A DNA stretch of 64,000 nt from Plotosus lineatus (GCA_024760905.1 CM045733.1:34978501-35042500); one strand, 5' to 3'; positions 33,886 through 44,899 are shown, counted from the stretch's first letter. Made by a program: numbers and translations. The notes: generated by a model not told the origin, from the sequence alone.

Positions 33886-34176
33886 AAAAAAAAATATATA
33901 TATATATATATAAAATCACATTTCCAAAAAGTGGTGATTTTGAAATCAGCAGCAGTCACATGGTTCAAAACTCACCTTCCAAAAATACAAAACCTTTACC
34001 CACTGAGTTTCCCCAGCACCACTCCCATGACCTCATTATTGACTGAGAAGGGATTTGTTGATTTTTGGAAATTTTTATTTGTATAATAATGCATTTAGTT
34101 CTTTCGGTGGCAGTTAAGGATATTCAAATCAGTTTGAATTTGGATAATAAGTGCATTTAAAGGAAGCTATGTACTT

Positions 34177-34452
34177 AAACTTCTTAGTTCATCAGTTCAT
34201 TTTTTGTAACCGCTTAATCCTAATTAGGGTCGCGAGGAGGCTGGCGCCCATCCCAGCCAACTTCGGGCAAGGGCAGAGTACACCCTGGACAGCTCGCCAG
34301 GCCATCGCAGGGCGGAAACACGCTGACGGCTTTGCAGCCTACTCTTGTCGAAAGTCAGCAATGGTTCTTTTACATGCCTCATACCATAGACAGTGAGAGA
34401 CATGGCCGGCCTTTGATTACCCAGTTGGCTGCACTGGGGAAAACTTCTTAGT
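34177..34452 (-). repeat. SINE, tail type B, 5' truncated, 12-bp TSD
   Basis: The element 34189-34440 has the type B tail and body but stops before the tRNA head. Perfect flanks 'aaacttcttagt' (34177-34188 and 34441-34452) show it integrated in this truncated form. Confidence 0.94.
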
Positions 34453-34513
34453 AGTGAGAGCAAAATAAAGCGATTCCCTAAAGGAATAAAACAGAAACAA
34501 AAATATTTGGCTC

Positions 34514-34730
34514 TGCCTGAAACAAAGTCATATGGATGGTTTTCATCATCATCAATATCATCCGCCTGCTGGCAGATGGCCTCCACAACCTTCATAGTTG
34601 TGGGTTTGAACCATAACTCACCACGCTGGTTCAGTGCGGGTTTTATCATGCTGATTTTCCTCCGATGGGGGATTGTGGCGAGGTAAAGAGAGTCGCAAAT
34701 GTCTTCATACCTGTGAGCACCTGTATGTAC
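34514..34730 (-). other. Exon-like coding segment, unassigned
   Basis: On the minus strand a 'cattttgactttag' acceptor-like site at about 34731-34744 precedes an open frame. It reads VHTGAHRYEDICDSLYLATI, then PHRRKISMIKPALNQRGELW and FKPTTMKVVEAICQQADDID. Third-position GC and residue composition look genic. A strong donor-like 'gtgagtt' occurs inside the frame near 34617-34625 and a 'ttcag|gc' near 34517. The homologous copy at 27215-27280 has lost most of this segment. I do not recognise the protein; treat it as a candidate exon or gene fragment. Confidence 0.4.
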
Positions 34731-34969
34731 CTAAAGTCAAAATGCACCAGAAACATCACATTTAATGATGGGTTACAAATTTTAAACTTAATTATCTAAG
34801 CTATGATACAATTACACACTTTCCGTTGCTGATTTTTGTGCATGATTTATTATTATGCAATAATATCCCACAGAATTTTTCACAAAGTGAACAGTCAGTT
34901 CATGAAGTTGGTTTGTTGGAAAGAGGAAAAATATGCAAAAGTTGTGAATACTTTTGACCAGGACAACAC

Positions 34970-35215
34970 TGTGTAGGCAAAATGACTGGGTCTATGCATC
35001 TCCAAAATGGCAGGCTTTGTGGAGTGTTCCTGGTATGCAGAGGTACATACCTACCAATGGTGGTCCAATCATCTCAGACAACCAGTGAACTGTCAAGAGT
35101 GTCATGGGTGCCCAAGTCTCATTGATGCATGTATGGAGTGAAAGCTACTATGTCTGATCTGACTCCACAGCAGAACTACTCTAACACAAACTGCTAAATC
35201 TGTTTAATCTGGCTC
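34970..35215 (+). mobile_element. Tc1-like transposase fragment (DNA-binding half)
   Basis: Colinear with the paired-type DNA-binding region of a fish Tc1 family: 'atgcatctccaaaatggcag', 'cattgatgcatgtatggagt' and 'tgatctgactccacagcaga'. The same stretch occurs at about 51080-51185 and 54450-54550. No start, catalytic region or termini. Confidence 0.6.
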
Positions 35216-35220
35216 ATGAG

Positions 35221-35276
35221 TTCTTAATAGAAACAATATAATTACTACTAATAATAATAACAATGATAATAATAAC

Positions 35277-35328
<52 letters not shown>
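35221..35328. repeat. (AAT)n-rich microsatellite
   Basis: Imperfect AAT/AAC units from about 35240 becoming pure AAT at 35278-35325. Confidence 0.92.
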
Positions 35329-35329
<1 letters not shown>

Positions 35330-35799
35330 CACACACTATTCAAATAATGTACATAGCTAAAAGCCAAATATTACCATGACATTCAAGTTCTTGACTGTAT
35401 TCACGTCTATGTATGTAAACCACAGTTGTAAATTAACAGTACAGTTTTGTATATTAGAAATCATATCCTGTCATTAAATGTTATGACTAAATTACTGGGC
35501 AGTGGCTAGACCCAGCTTGGAGCCGGTCTAGAATGGAGAGATAAGACCCCTCCGTCCCGCCACTAGTCTGAGTGCTTACCTTGGGCAAGTGACAGTACAC
35601 CATTAGCCTTCCTTACCAGGTTCACGGTGTATGTGTATAACAAACGAGATGAATATCCTCTAGGTAGTGCTTCTGACTCTGTTCTCTTGTTAGAGGAAGA
35701 AGCTACTGATGCTGCTTGTGTCATAAAATGGGGGCAAAGGAAGGATCTTTTCCAGTTTGGCCAACAGTATTTACTTGTGGTGTGGCGTCCCATGTGAAT

Positions 35800-36058
35800 T
35801 GCGTACCGGGGATTTAGCTCAGTTGGTAGAGCGTCCGCTTTATCCTCCGGTAGGTCGGAGTTCGAATCCGGCCGCGTCATACCATAAGACGTTAAAATTT
35901 GGCAGTTGTTGCTTCCTGCTTGGCGCTCAGCATCAAAAAGGATAGAACAACGCAATAACTGGCGCTGCACAGTGGCGACAGGTGCCAAGCGCACAAAGCA
36001 AATTTCAATGTATGTAATGTATTTTGACAATAAAGAGTTGTTTGTTTGTTTGTATATT
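35800..36058 (+). repeat. tRNA-derived SINE with well-preserved tRNA-like head
   Basis: The head 'ggggatttagctcagttggt' plus 'agagcg' gives a D arm, and 'ggtcggagttcgaatccggc' gives a T arm, so A and B boxes are strong. The acceptor stem does not pair and the anticodon region is abnormal, so it is not a functional tRNA gene. The tail includes 'ttgacaataaagagttgttt' with TTTG repeats at 36035-36053. This family differs from all other SINEs in the window. The unit may extend upstream. Confidence 0.7.
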
Positions 36059-36120
36059 AGCTTTGTTAGACAACCATGATGGAATTATCCCCTGGTTGTT
36101 GCCCGCTCTAGGGCAACCAA

Positions 36121-36144
36121 GTAGTAGTAGTAGTAGTAGTAGTA
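36121..36144. repeat. (AGT)n microsatellite
   Basis: About eight AGT units. Confidence 0.9.
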
Positions 36145-36484
36145 CTAAATTAGTGAGGGTTTCCTTCCTTAGGTAAAATCATCACTTTATTACACGGACA
36201 GCATTCATCCTTCAGATTTAAAATTTTATACCTTATTTTTATTGAAGTAATTCTGTCTTAAAGGTCTTTGTCTTGTTGCAGAAAGAAACACTGATCAAAA
36301 GTATCTTAAAATGTAATACTGGGCAGATATTTTGAGGCTCTTGACTCTGAGTCTATATAAGAAAAATCACTTACAGGTCCTTCTCAAAAAATTAGCATAT
36401 TGTGATAAAGTTCATTATTTTCTGTAATGTACTGATAAAAATTAAACTTTCATATATTTTAGAGTCATTGCACACCAACTGAAA

Positions 36485-37908
36485 TACAGTATGCCCTTGA
36501 CTATTCAGAAACACAGTTCTGTAGATCCCTCTGCCCTGCAGTCTGAGCATGAAGCTCATCCATCTTGTTTCGCAGGGACTGAACATTTTCAAGCAGTATG
36601 GCCGGAACTGCTAACCAAGCCTCTGAGAACTCCAGTTGGGCGGTTAGCATGGAGCTCCCATATATAGCAGCTCACGATAGAAGTTCTCAGAGTCAAATTG
36701 TTTCTTTGTTCATTTTAATTTGTTTTATTTGTTGTTTTGTTTGTTCATGTTTTGCTCTATGCTTGTCTACAACCGGTCACCTCTACTACAGCTATAAGAT
36801 TGGCGTATCTTTGAGCGTGTATAACTAAGCACGCTCAACTGGACTTGTTAGCCGGGATGCTATTAGCAGAGCTAATATGCTATGGTAGGCAGCTCAATGC
36901 GGCCGCACCCCAGCGGACAAGAAGCCCAGGCGGGAAGGGGCCGAACCACAACTCCGGCGCTTGGGATTGCAGGGGATGCAGGCCGTGTAGAAGGCTGGAG
37001 CAATCGTCTCATCGGGTGTACTCTCCTCGAGCCATGTTTCACAGAAACCCAGTCCTGTAGATCCATCTGCGCTGCAATCTGAGCATGAAGCTCGTCCATC
37101 TTGTTTCGCAGGGACTGAACATTTTAAAGTAGTATGGCCGGAAGTGCTAACCAAGCCTCTGAGAACGCCGCCTGGGTTTAGCCGGTAACTGCTAGCTAAC
37201 CGCTAGTATTGAGCTGCCATAGCATATAAGCTCAAGATATAAGTTGTTGCGTGCTTAGGTGCCCGAAGCTGAAGCTGCTCATAGCTATAGTAGGGTCAAC
37301 CGACCATAGACAAGCATAGTGCAAAACATGAACAAACAAATAAAACAAATTAAAACAAACAAAGAAACAATTTGACTCTGAGAACTCCGTGACGTTTCCC
37401 TCAAGGCAGCGCCGTCTTGAAGACGTCACTCCAAGTTCAATATAAAAGGACATGAAGCGTAATAAAGTTTATCCTTTTGGTATCATTTGTTAAACATGCT
37501 ACAGAACAGAAAATCTCACGCACAAACATTCTAAGAATTAACTTAGGTACTGTACTGGAATAATCATTGAAAAAGACTTTAAAACGAGTGCTTTACAACA
37601 GTATATGCTGTATAATGTTTATATTTTATCATCAATAAAAATAATCGTAAAAAATTTAAAAGTTTTTCTAATCATTACTATATTTTATTACATTAATACT
37701 GTATTAATGAGTAAGACTGTCTGTAGAATGTGTTTAAGAAGCATATTTTAGCGCATGTAATAGATACATAGTACTTTACTTCCGTCTGCTCATTCGCGCA
37801 TGTGACATGTTACATGGGGTTTTACTTCCGGGTACAGAACTCGCAGATTATCTCGATTTGCGGGAGGGCTCAGAACCGAACCCCCGTGAATATCGAGGGC
37901 CTACTGTA
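36485..37908. mobile_element. Tigger/pogo-type element carrying captured sequence
   Basis: The element 36487-37906 is flanked by TA (36485-36486, 37907-37908). The left end is CAGTATGCCCTTGACTATTC; the reversed right end is CAGTAGGCCCTCGATATTC, a pogo/Tigger-like terminal repeat. Only the right arm (about 37390-37906) resembles the Tigger fragment at 14466-14570. Between 36510 and 37388 are about 125-bp direct repeats (36510-36632 and 37041-37168), about 85-95-bp inverted repeats (36683-36775 and 37305-37388), and a LINE endonuclease fragment. No transposase frame survives. Confidence 0.82.
36894..37154 (-). pseudogene. LINE endonuclease fragment within the Tigger-type element
   Basis: On the minus strand, overlapping frames read KMDELHAQIAAQMDLQD (36872-37099) and ETWLEESTPDETIAPAFYTA (36894-37154). 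The second matches the 'TETWL...PD' motif of LINE AP-type endonucleases and the first the coiled segment just before it. The junction needs a frameshift. A second copy of the first part lies at about 36510-36632. Confidence 0.6.
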
Positions 37909-38069
37909 TTTCAGGTCTTTTATTGTTTTAATACTGATGATTTTGGCATACAGCTCATGAAAACCCAAAATTCCTATCTCAAAAAATTAGCATATTTCAT
38001 CCGACCAATAACAAAAAGTGTTTTTAATACAAAAAGTCAACCTTCAAATAATTATGTTCAGTTATGCAC

Positions 38070-39036
38070 TCAATACTTGGTTGGGAATCCTTTTGCAGAA
38101 ATGACTGCTTCAATGCGGCGTGGCATGGAGGCAATCAGCCTGTGGCACTGCTGAGGTGTTATGGAGGCCCAGGATGCTTCGATAGCGGCCTTAAGCTCAT
38201 CCACAGTGTTGGGTCTGGTGTCTCTGAACTTTCTCTTCACAATATCCTACAGATTCTCTATGGGGTTCAGGTCAGGAGAGTTGGTAGGCCAATTGAGCAC
38301 AGTAATACCATGGTCAGTAAACCATTTACCAGTGGTTTTGGCACTGTGAGCAAGTGCCAGGTCATGCTGAAAAATGAAATCTTCATCTCCATAAAGCTTT
38401 TCATCAGATGGAAGCATGAGTGCTCCAAAAATCTCCTGATAGCTAGCTACATTGACCCTGCCCTTGATAAAACACAGTGGACCAACACCAGCAGCTGACA
38501 TGGAACCCCAGACCATCACTGACTGTGGGTACTTGACACTGGATTTCAGACATTTTGGCATTTCCTTCTCCCCAGTCTTCCTCCAGACTCTGGCACCTTG
38601 ATTTCCGAATGACATGCAAAATTTGCTTTCATCTGAAAAACGTACTTTGGACCACTGAGCAACAGTCCAGTGCTGCTTCTCTGTAGCCCAGGTCAGGCAC
38701 TTCTGCCGCGTGGCTTGACCTGGGGAATGCGGCATGCCTGTGCACGGTGGCTCTGGATGTTTCTACTCCAGACTCAGTCCACTGCTTCCACAGGTCCCCC
38801 AAGGTCTGGAATCGGCCCTTCTCCACAATCTTGCTCATTGTCTGGTCACCTCTTCTGGTTGTGCAGCGTTTTCTGCCACACTTTTTCCTTCCCACAGACG
38901 TCCCACTGAGGTGCCTTGATACAGCACTCTGGGAACAGCCTATTCGCTCAGAGATTTCTTTCTGTGTCTTACCCTTTTGCTTGAGGGTGTCAATGATGGC
39001 CTTCTGGACAGCAGTCAGGTCAGAAGTCTTACCCAT
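38070..39036 (-). pseudogene. Tc1-like transposase, lightly damaged
   Basis: Starts MGKTSDLTAVQKAIIDTLKQ at 39036, then a helix-turn-helix (ERIGCSQSAVSRHLS) and a GRPR-hook-like basic stretch. The frame shifts near 38700 after small deletions in the second DNA-binding part. It continues as WATEKQHWTVAQWSKVRFSD. The catalytic triad is visible: D in RFSDESKF, D in FQHDLALAHS, and D in NSPDLNPIENL. A stop replaces the expected Trp right after ENL at about 38247. The C-terminal part (RLIASMPRRIEAVI) runs to about 38075. With few lesions this is the least decayed transposase in the window, yet clearly not functional. Confidence 0.92.
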
Positions 39037-39227
39037 GATTGCGGTTTTGAGTAATGAACCAGGCTGGGAGTTTTTAAAAGCCTCAGGAATCTTTTGCAGG
39101 TGTTTAGAGTTAATTGGTTGATTCAGATGATTAGGTTAATAGCTCGTTTAGACTACCTGAACATGATATGCTAATTTTTTAAGATAGGAATTTTGGGTTT
39201 TCATGAGCTGTATGCCAAAATCATCAG

Positions 39228-39568
39228 TATTAAAACAATAAAGGTAGGTAGGTAAGTCTGTTGGGTTTTTATGCCCGAGCCTCGTGGCTCATCAGGCTGG
39301 TGCTTATCCCCGGTTTCCATAGTGTGAAGCAACCAGGAGTTCAACTCCCCCTGGATGGGATGCTAGTCCATTGCAGGTTACCTTCCCAGTATATTTTTAC
39401 TGGTACCCATTTATACTGCTGGGTGAACAGAGGCACACTGTGGTTGAGACCTTGCCCAGGAGTCTGAGCACAGTGAGGGTCTCAGTGGGATTCGAACTCA
39501 CAATCTCCCGATCATGAACGCAGCACCCTAACCATTAACACCACCGACCCCACATTAAAACAATAAAA
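39228..39568 (-). repeat. tRNA SINE (type D) in the Tc1-like right terminal repeat
   Basis: Minus-strand relative of the SINE at 8600-8906. The tail 'ggtaggtaggtaagtctgtt' is at left (39243), and the head with 'gggattcgaactcacaatct' (reversed B box) and 'accattaacaccaccgaccc' is at right (to 39553). Flanks 'attaaaacaataaa' at about 39229-39242 and 39555-39568 are the target duplication. Confidence 0.93.
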
Positions 39569-39699
39569 GACCTGAAATATTTCAGTTGGTGTGCAATGAA
39601 TCTAAAATATATGAAAGATTAATTTTTATCAGTACATTCCAGAAAATAATGAACTTTATCACAATATGCTAATTTTTTGAGAAGGACCTGTATATCCAG

Positions 39700-40460
39700 T
39701 ACCTAAAAAAAAGCTATTAAAAAAAAGTAACAACAACTTTCTTTTATAGCGAGTATACATTATGCAGGAACAATTCTGAGCACTTGCACAGTCAAATTTT
39801 CCACTGCATCGCCACATTCCCAGGTTACAACCATACCATTCTAAAAATCAACAGGGTAACATAATAAAAAGAAATAGAGCGAAACCAACCTGTAAGAGAG
39901 AAACAGATTTTCCAGCAGGGATGAAAGCTTCCATGCTATATTTGTGTGATTAATAAATTACCTTTCCACAGGAACAATGTGTCTGTAGTACTAAAATCCA
40001 GTTGTCCACTGTGGTAACAAGCTTGGCAGAAACCAGAATGTACAGATCAGAACAAGCAAAGACTTGGGACTTAATATTGTAGGAGGGAATGGCCAGCTGT
40101 CTGTGTATTAAAAAAATTTCGACCTTAGAAAAATAGGTGGGTCGCAGAAGCATTTAGATTTTATACATTTTGTGGATTAATATTTTAAATTACAAACATG
40201 TACGTTATTGTTCTGTACTGTGTGTATCTTATTCTGAAGTTAGCCAACTGAGAAAGCACAAGCACCTGCTTAAGCAGAGAGGCCCCTCTTTCATGCACTG
40301 CAGTTGTTTTAAGCACCTGGTTAATATTTAGTGGTATTTATCCCCTGTTAGCCAACGCTCTGTAATAGGGAGTGAAGGTCAGTGACAAATGCCTGAATTT
40401 CTCACCAGTAATCACAGGTTTGTTTTTTTAAAAAAACAACATTTGAGCAGAAATAACATC
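39700..40460. other. No gene seen
   Basis: AT-rich sequence between two Tc1-like elements. The small frame 39950-40153 shows no motif. Confidence 0.45.
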
Positions 40461-40616
40461 CACTACCTTCGTTGTGTGTGATATGAGTAAAGAAAGCCCA
40501 CAATGGTCACTGAAATAAACTGAAACTGACAAGCATTATAATAAATAAATATGTACTAAAATTAACAAGAGGTAAAATTAATGTAAATCAGACATTGCTT
40601 TTGAATTGTCAATCAA

Positions 40617-41440
40617 CAGAAAAAAATTTAAAAACTTCTTCTTTTCCTTTCGGCTATTCCATTCAGGGGTCGCCACAGCAAATCATCTGCCTCCATCTCA
40701 CCCTGTCCTCTGCATCTTCTTCTCTTACTCCAACGACCTTCATGTCTAGCTTCACCACGTCCATAAATCTCTTCTTTGGTCTTCCTCTAGGCCTTCTGCC
40801 TGGTAGTTCCAACCTCAGCATCCTACTACCGATATCTTCACTATCCCTCCTCTGTACATGTCCAAACCATCTCAATCTAGCCTCTCTGACTTTGTCTCCA
40901 AAACATCTTACATGAGCTGTCCCTCTGATGTATTAATTCCTGATCCTATCCATCCTTGTTACTTTCAGAGAGAACCTCAACATTTTCATCTCCGCTCCCT
41001 CCAGCTCTGCCTCCTGTCTTTTCCTCAGCGCCACTGTTTCTAAACCATACAACATCGCTGGCCTCACCACCGCCTTGTACACTTTTCCTTTCATTCTTGC
41101 TGATACTCTCCTATCGCACATCACACCGGACACTTTTCTCCATCCATTCCAACCTGCCTGCACACGCTTCTTCACCTCTTTTCCACACTCTCCATTGCTC
41201 TGGATTTTTGAGCCTAAGTACTTACAATCGTCCACCTTCTTTATCTCTGCTCCCTGTAACCTCACCGTTCCTCTTGGATCCATGTTGTTCACACACATGT
41301 ATTCTGTCTTACTGAGGCTAACCTTCATTCCTCTCCTTTCCAGGGCATACCTCCACCTCTCTAGATTTTCCTCCACTTGTTCGCTGCTCTCACTACAGAT
41401 CACAATGTCATCTGCAAACATCAGAAAAATTTTTAAAGAC
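40617..41440 (-). mobile_element. RTE-like LINE, 5' truncated, with 19-bp TSD
   Basis: The element 40636-41421 starts (minus strand) at the RT active-site region FADDIVICSESSEQVEENLE and runs to the 3' end 'ggcgacccctgaatggaata'. Its 3' end is the sequence carried by type A SINEs. Flanks 'cagaaaaaaatttaaaaac' (40617-40635) and 'cagaaaaatttttaaagac' (41422-41440) are a worn target duplication inside the Tc1-like left repeat. It keeps the YADD-type Asp pair, thumb and C-terminal basic region but no endonuclease or fingers. Confidence 0.92.
40663..41430 (-). pseudogene. RTE-like LINE RT C-terminal half
   Basis: The frame 40933-41562 gives the FADDIVICSE motif, then KVSLSKTEYMCVN and KVSGVMCDRRVSARMKGKVY, the RT thumb region. 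A frameshift near 40930 moves the C-terminus into frame 40663-40875: RWFGHVQRRDSEDIGSRMLR, RRPRGRPKKRFMDV, and VRWRQMICCGDP before the stop. Typical of this LINE family's C-terminus. About 250 codons of the roughly 900-1000 in a full element. Confidence 0.88.
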
Positions 41441-41604
41441 AAAGTAATAAAACTGGCCTGGACAGAAATGATGATACCCCTAGAAGAAAATGAAAATAAT
41501 TTGACCACAAAGGCAGGATAAAATAAGGCGTGTCCTCTAATTAGTATCACGGGTGTCATCAAACTTGTAATTAGTCAGTCTGCCTCTTTGATGGGTGAAA
41601 AGGG

Positions 41605-42027
41605 TGATGTACTGAACTTCCAGCTGGACCCAGAAATGCAGGAGACAGTGTGAGATGACGCAGAGCTGATTTATTACTCAAAGGGAAAGCACTCAAGCAG
41701 GGGGAAAATACAATAAATACTGTTGACAAAGAGAAATGTAATAAACATTAAATACTGGGAAACTAAAGTGCAGGAAACTGGTTGAGCGCAACGCTGGAAC
41801 CAGGAGCCAGAGAGAACACAGGGAAACAGAGACGTGATGCGAGACAATCTTCTGGCACCAAAGTGAACACACTGCTTGTCTTTATAGCATAGTAAATTTA
41901 GGGAGTGGGATCAGGTGCACGTGCTGCAATCAACCCGCGTAGATCAGCCACGCCCCTCCGCCATTGGGGAGAAACAGAGTTAGAAGAGCCACCACATTCA
42001 AAGTCACCCCAAACACATACCATAACA
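41605..42027 (-). repeat. Gypsy 3' LTR, 423 bp
   Basis: Runs from 'tgatgtactgaacttccagc' to 'acacataccataaca' on the plus strand (TG...CA ends). Aligns throughout with 45493-45901. The left flank is the Tc1-like sequence ending 'ggtgaaaaggg'. Confidence 0.93.
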
Positions 42028-42079
42028 GTAACCCCCTAAGGGATGCCACCTGGCATTCGACTAGGCTTATCTGAGAACC

Positions 42080-44600
42080 TGCTGTAGAACTCAGACATCA
42101 GGTCAGGATCCAGGATCAGGGATCAAGGGACCCAAGAGCGTTCCTTGGAACCATATTCTTCCCAGTCCACCAGGTACTGGTAGACACAACCCCACCTGCG
42201 GACATCAAGTATGCGGTTGGCCAAGTACGCCGGGTGTCCATCAACTAGCCAGGGGGAGTTCGTAAGAGGGTGAAGGGGGCTTTCCACTACGGGTTTCACC
42301 AGGGAGACATGGAACACCGGATGCACCTTGAGAGCCGCTGGGAGTTTCAGCTGGACAGCACTAGTGTTGACGATGTGCGGACCGATGTACTTCAGAGCTA
42401 TTTTCTTGGAGTCGGCGTGAAGGGGAAGGTCTCTGGAGGAGAGCCAAACTGTTGCCCAACCTTGTAGTCCGGTGCCAATGTCCGGTGATGATTGGCGATG
42501 TGCTGGTTCTGGTCTGTCGACCTCTCCAGGGCAGCACGAGCCTCCTTCTAGACCCGGCGTGCTCTGCGGAAGTGGCCTGGACTGATGGGACAGCCACTTC
42601 AATCTCCTGATTGGGGAACAGAGCAGGTTGAAACCTATTGATCACCATGAAGGGAGACCTACCTATGGTAGCGCAGACCAGGGAGTTATGGGGAGTACTC
42701 AATCCATGGAAGGTGTGTGGATGAGGAGGCTGGGTTCTTGTGGTCCATCCAGACGATGAAGGGATGGGCTGCCCCTTCCAGCCAATGCCGCCACTCTTGG
42801 AGCGCCAGTTCCACAGCCCGCAGCTAATGGTTCCCCACGTCATAATTTTGTTCTGCTGGGGACAGGCAACAGGAGAAGAACGCACACGGGTGTACTTTCT
42901 GATTCACCAGGGAGCACTGAGAGAAGACAGCCCCACCCCTGAATCTGTGATGTCCACCTCCACCGCGAACTGTAGTGTGGGCTTTGGGTGGATCAGAACG
43001 GGTGCGTTTGTGAACCAGGTTTTCAACCTATCGAACGCTGTTTGTGCACTAAGGGACCAATTGAAGGGTATCTTAACGAATGTTAGCTGTGTGAGGGCGT
43101 TGCTAAGCAGCTATAGTCCCAGATGAACCTTGTGTGTAAAAGTTCACAAACCCCAGAAACCTTCATAGTCCTTTGCGTGTTGCTGGAACTGGCCACTGTG
43201 CCACCACTTTCACCTTCTCTGGATCCAGTTTTATCTGCCCCTTCTCCACGATATACCCTAGAAAAGACATGTGGAGACATGAAATTCACACTTCTCAGCC
43301 TTAATGTACAAATTGTTCTCTAGTAATTGGTGAAGAACCGTTCTTATGTGACAGACATGCTCGTCGTGAGTCTTCGAGAAGATCAGTATGTCATCAAGGT
43401 ACACAAAAACAAATTGGTTCAACATGTCCCTGAGAACATCGTTTACAAGTGCTTGAAAGACCACATGGGCGTTAGTCAATCCGAAAGGCATCACCGGGTA
43501 TTCAAAGTGCCCCAGGTGCATGTTAAAGGCAGTCATCCATTCATCCCCCTCCCAAATTCAGACTAAGTGGTAAGTGTTTCTCAAGTCCAATTTAGTGAAG
43601 GTCATGGCGTCGTGCAGAGGAATGAAGGCCGAGTCGATGAGAGGAATAGGGATATTTGTTTTTATCGGTGATGCTGTTAAGTACTGTATAGTCAATGCAG
43701 GGTCTTAAAGTCTTGTCCTTTTTTTCAACGATGAAGAACCCTGCCCCTAACGGAGATGACGAGGGATGGATAAGGCGTGCCGCCAGCAAGTCAGTGATGT
43801 ATTGTTCCATAACCTCTTTCTCAGGTTTCAATCAGTTACATAATTTTATTGTGGGGAGTGCGGATCCAAGAAGCAAATCTATCGAACAGTCATGTGTGCG
43901 GTGGCAGCGAAAGTGCTCGGTCCTTACTAAAAACCTCTTTTAAATCATGATATTCACTAGGGACACCAGTGAAATCTATTTTCTCCAGCGGGAAAGGGGT
44001 TTGGGAAACTTGGGAAGAAACAGCAGCCAGCAGGCAGTGACGGTGGCAGTAATCACTCCAATTGTGGATGGTGAGGGTGGCTCAGTCAATATGGGGATTA
44101 TGGGCTTGTAACCAGGGCCACCCGAACACCATGGGAGTGAGCGGGGCCAAAATGACGAACAGCTCTATGTACTCATAGTGATTGCACGATAGAGTGAGCT
44201 TGACAGGTTCAGTCTTCTGTGCAACACAATCAATGAGTCAACCATCTATGGCCACCACCTTCTTAGGGTTTTTGAGCTCATACACCGTGAGCTGAAGAAC
44301 CCGAACCAGCTCTGTGTCGCTAAAATTATCATCGGCACCTGAGTCAATGAATACACTAACTGGGTGTGTCCATCGTGCGAAGTGTAGGTTACCTTTGATC
44401 TCGATGCACTTCCAGGGAGATGAGACTTGGCTTGCGTCCGCCCTCCTGCCTGCTGGCGATCCCGGCGCCACTGGCAAGGTAACACTCCCTCTCGGCGCAG
44501 TAAATGCAGAGACGGTTGTTCAGTCGGCAGCGTCTTTCCTCCAGCGTCAGCTTGGTTTGTCCAAGCTGCATATGCACATGGTGGTCCCCTCGGGCCGATG
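42080..44600 (-). pseudogene. Gypsy pol with chromodomain, broken and deleted
   Basis: Protease: FIDSGADDNF in frame 44477-44238 (DSG active-site type). [22 protein letters not shown] and KTLRPCIDY in 43831-43592, then [13 protein letters not shown] and the YLDDILIFS catalytic motif in 43536-43258. RNase H text ('[20 protein letters not shown]'-like) lies near 42830-42780 in other frames. The integrase core is missing. Late integrase ('[20 protein letters not shown]') and a chromodomain ([19 protein letters not shown]) occupy 42602-42123. Several frameshifts and stops; not functional. Confidence 0.9.
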
Positions 44601-44899
44601 AGAAGGTGCAAGGGAAGTTGGGGATTGGGTGCCAGGAGCGGTGTTTGACATCACGGAAATGCTCGGAGACGGGGCGACATGACCATACTGCTCACTCTTC
44701 CCGGGATCTTTCCCTCTTTCTTTCTCTCAGTCTTGTCCAACCGGATAGTGAGCACAATCAGGTCCTCAGCGTAGCTGGCTCATCCCGCACAGCTAGGTCG
44801 TCCAGCTAGGTCGTCCTTGAGCTTGTCGGTTAGACCTTTGACAAATGCTCCTCGGAGCGTAGGTTATTCTAGCCACTTTCTATGGCAAGGACCAGGAAG

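Larger units (their letters stand above)
32677..34936 (-). repeat. Inverted-duplicate block with later insertions
   Basis: Counterpart of 26988-27737 in opposite orientation. After removing the ATT repeats, a LINE 3' fragment (32809-33011), a type A SINE (33141-33511), a second SINE (33552-33885) and a type B SINE (34189-34440), the remaining sequence lines up with the other block. Its larger size is therefore mostly explained by insertions after duplication. Confidence 0.8.
36372..39692 (-). mobile_element. Tc1-like transposon of IR/DR type with nested insertions
   Basis: The element 36374-39690 is flanked by TA at 36372-36373 and 39691-39692. Both ends begin CAGGTCCTTCTCAAAAAATT. Within each long terminal repeat (about 210-220 bp once insertions are removed) a second copy of 'ctcaaaaaattagcatat' occurs near 37979-37996 and 39165-39190. 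Outer plus inner sites form the IR/DR arrangement known from Sleeping Beauty-type elements. The transposase is on the minus strand between the repeats. A 1420-bp Tigger-type element sits in the left repeat and a SINE in the right repeat, both between outer and inner sites. Confidence 0.94.

Noticed and set aside
35810..35880. Possible tRNA gene
   Set aside because: D and T arms look right, but the acceptor stem does not pair and the anticodon arm is abnormal; it is the head of a SINE.
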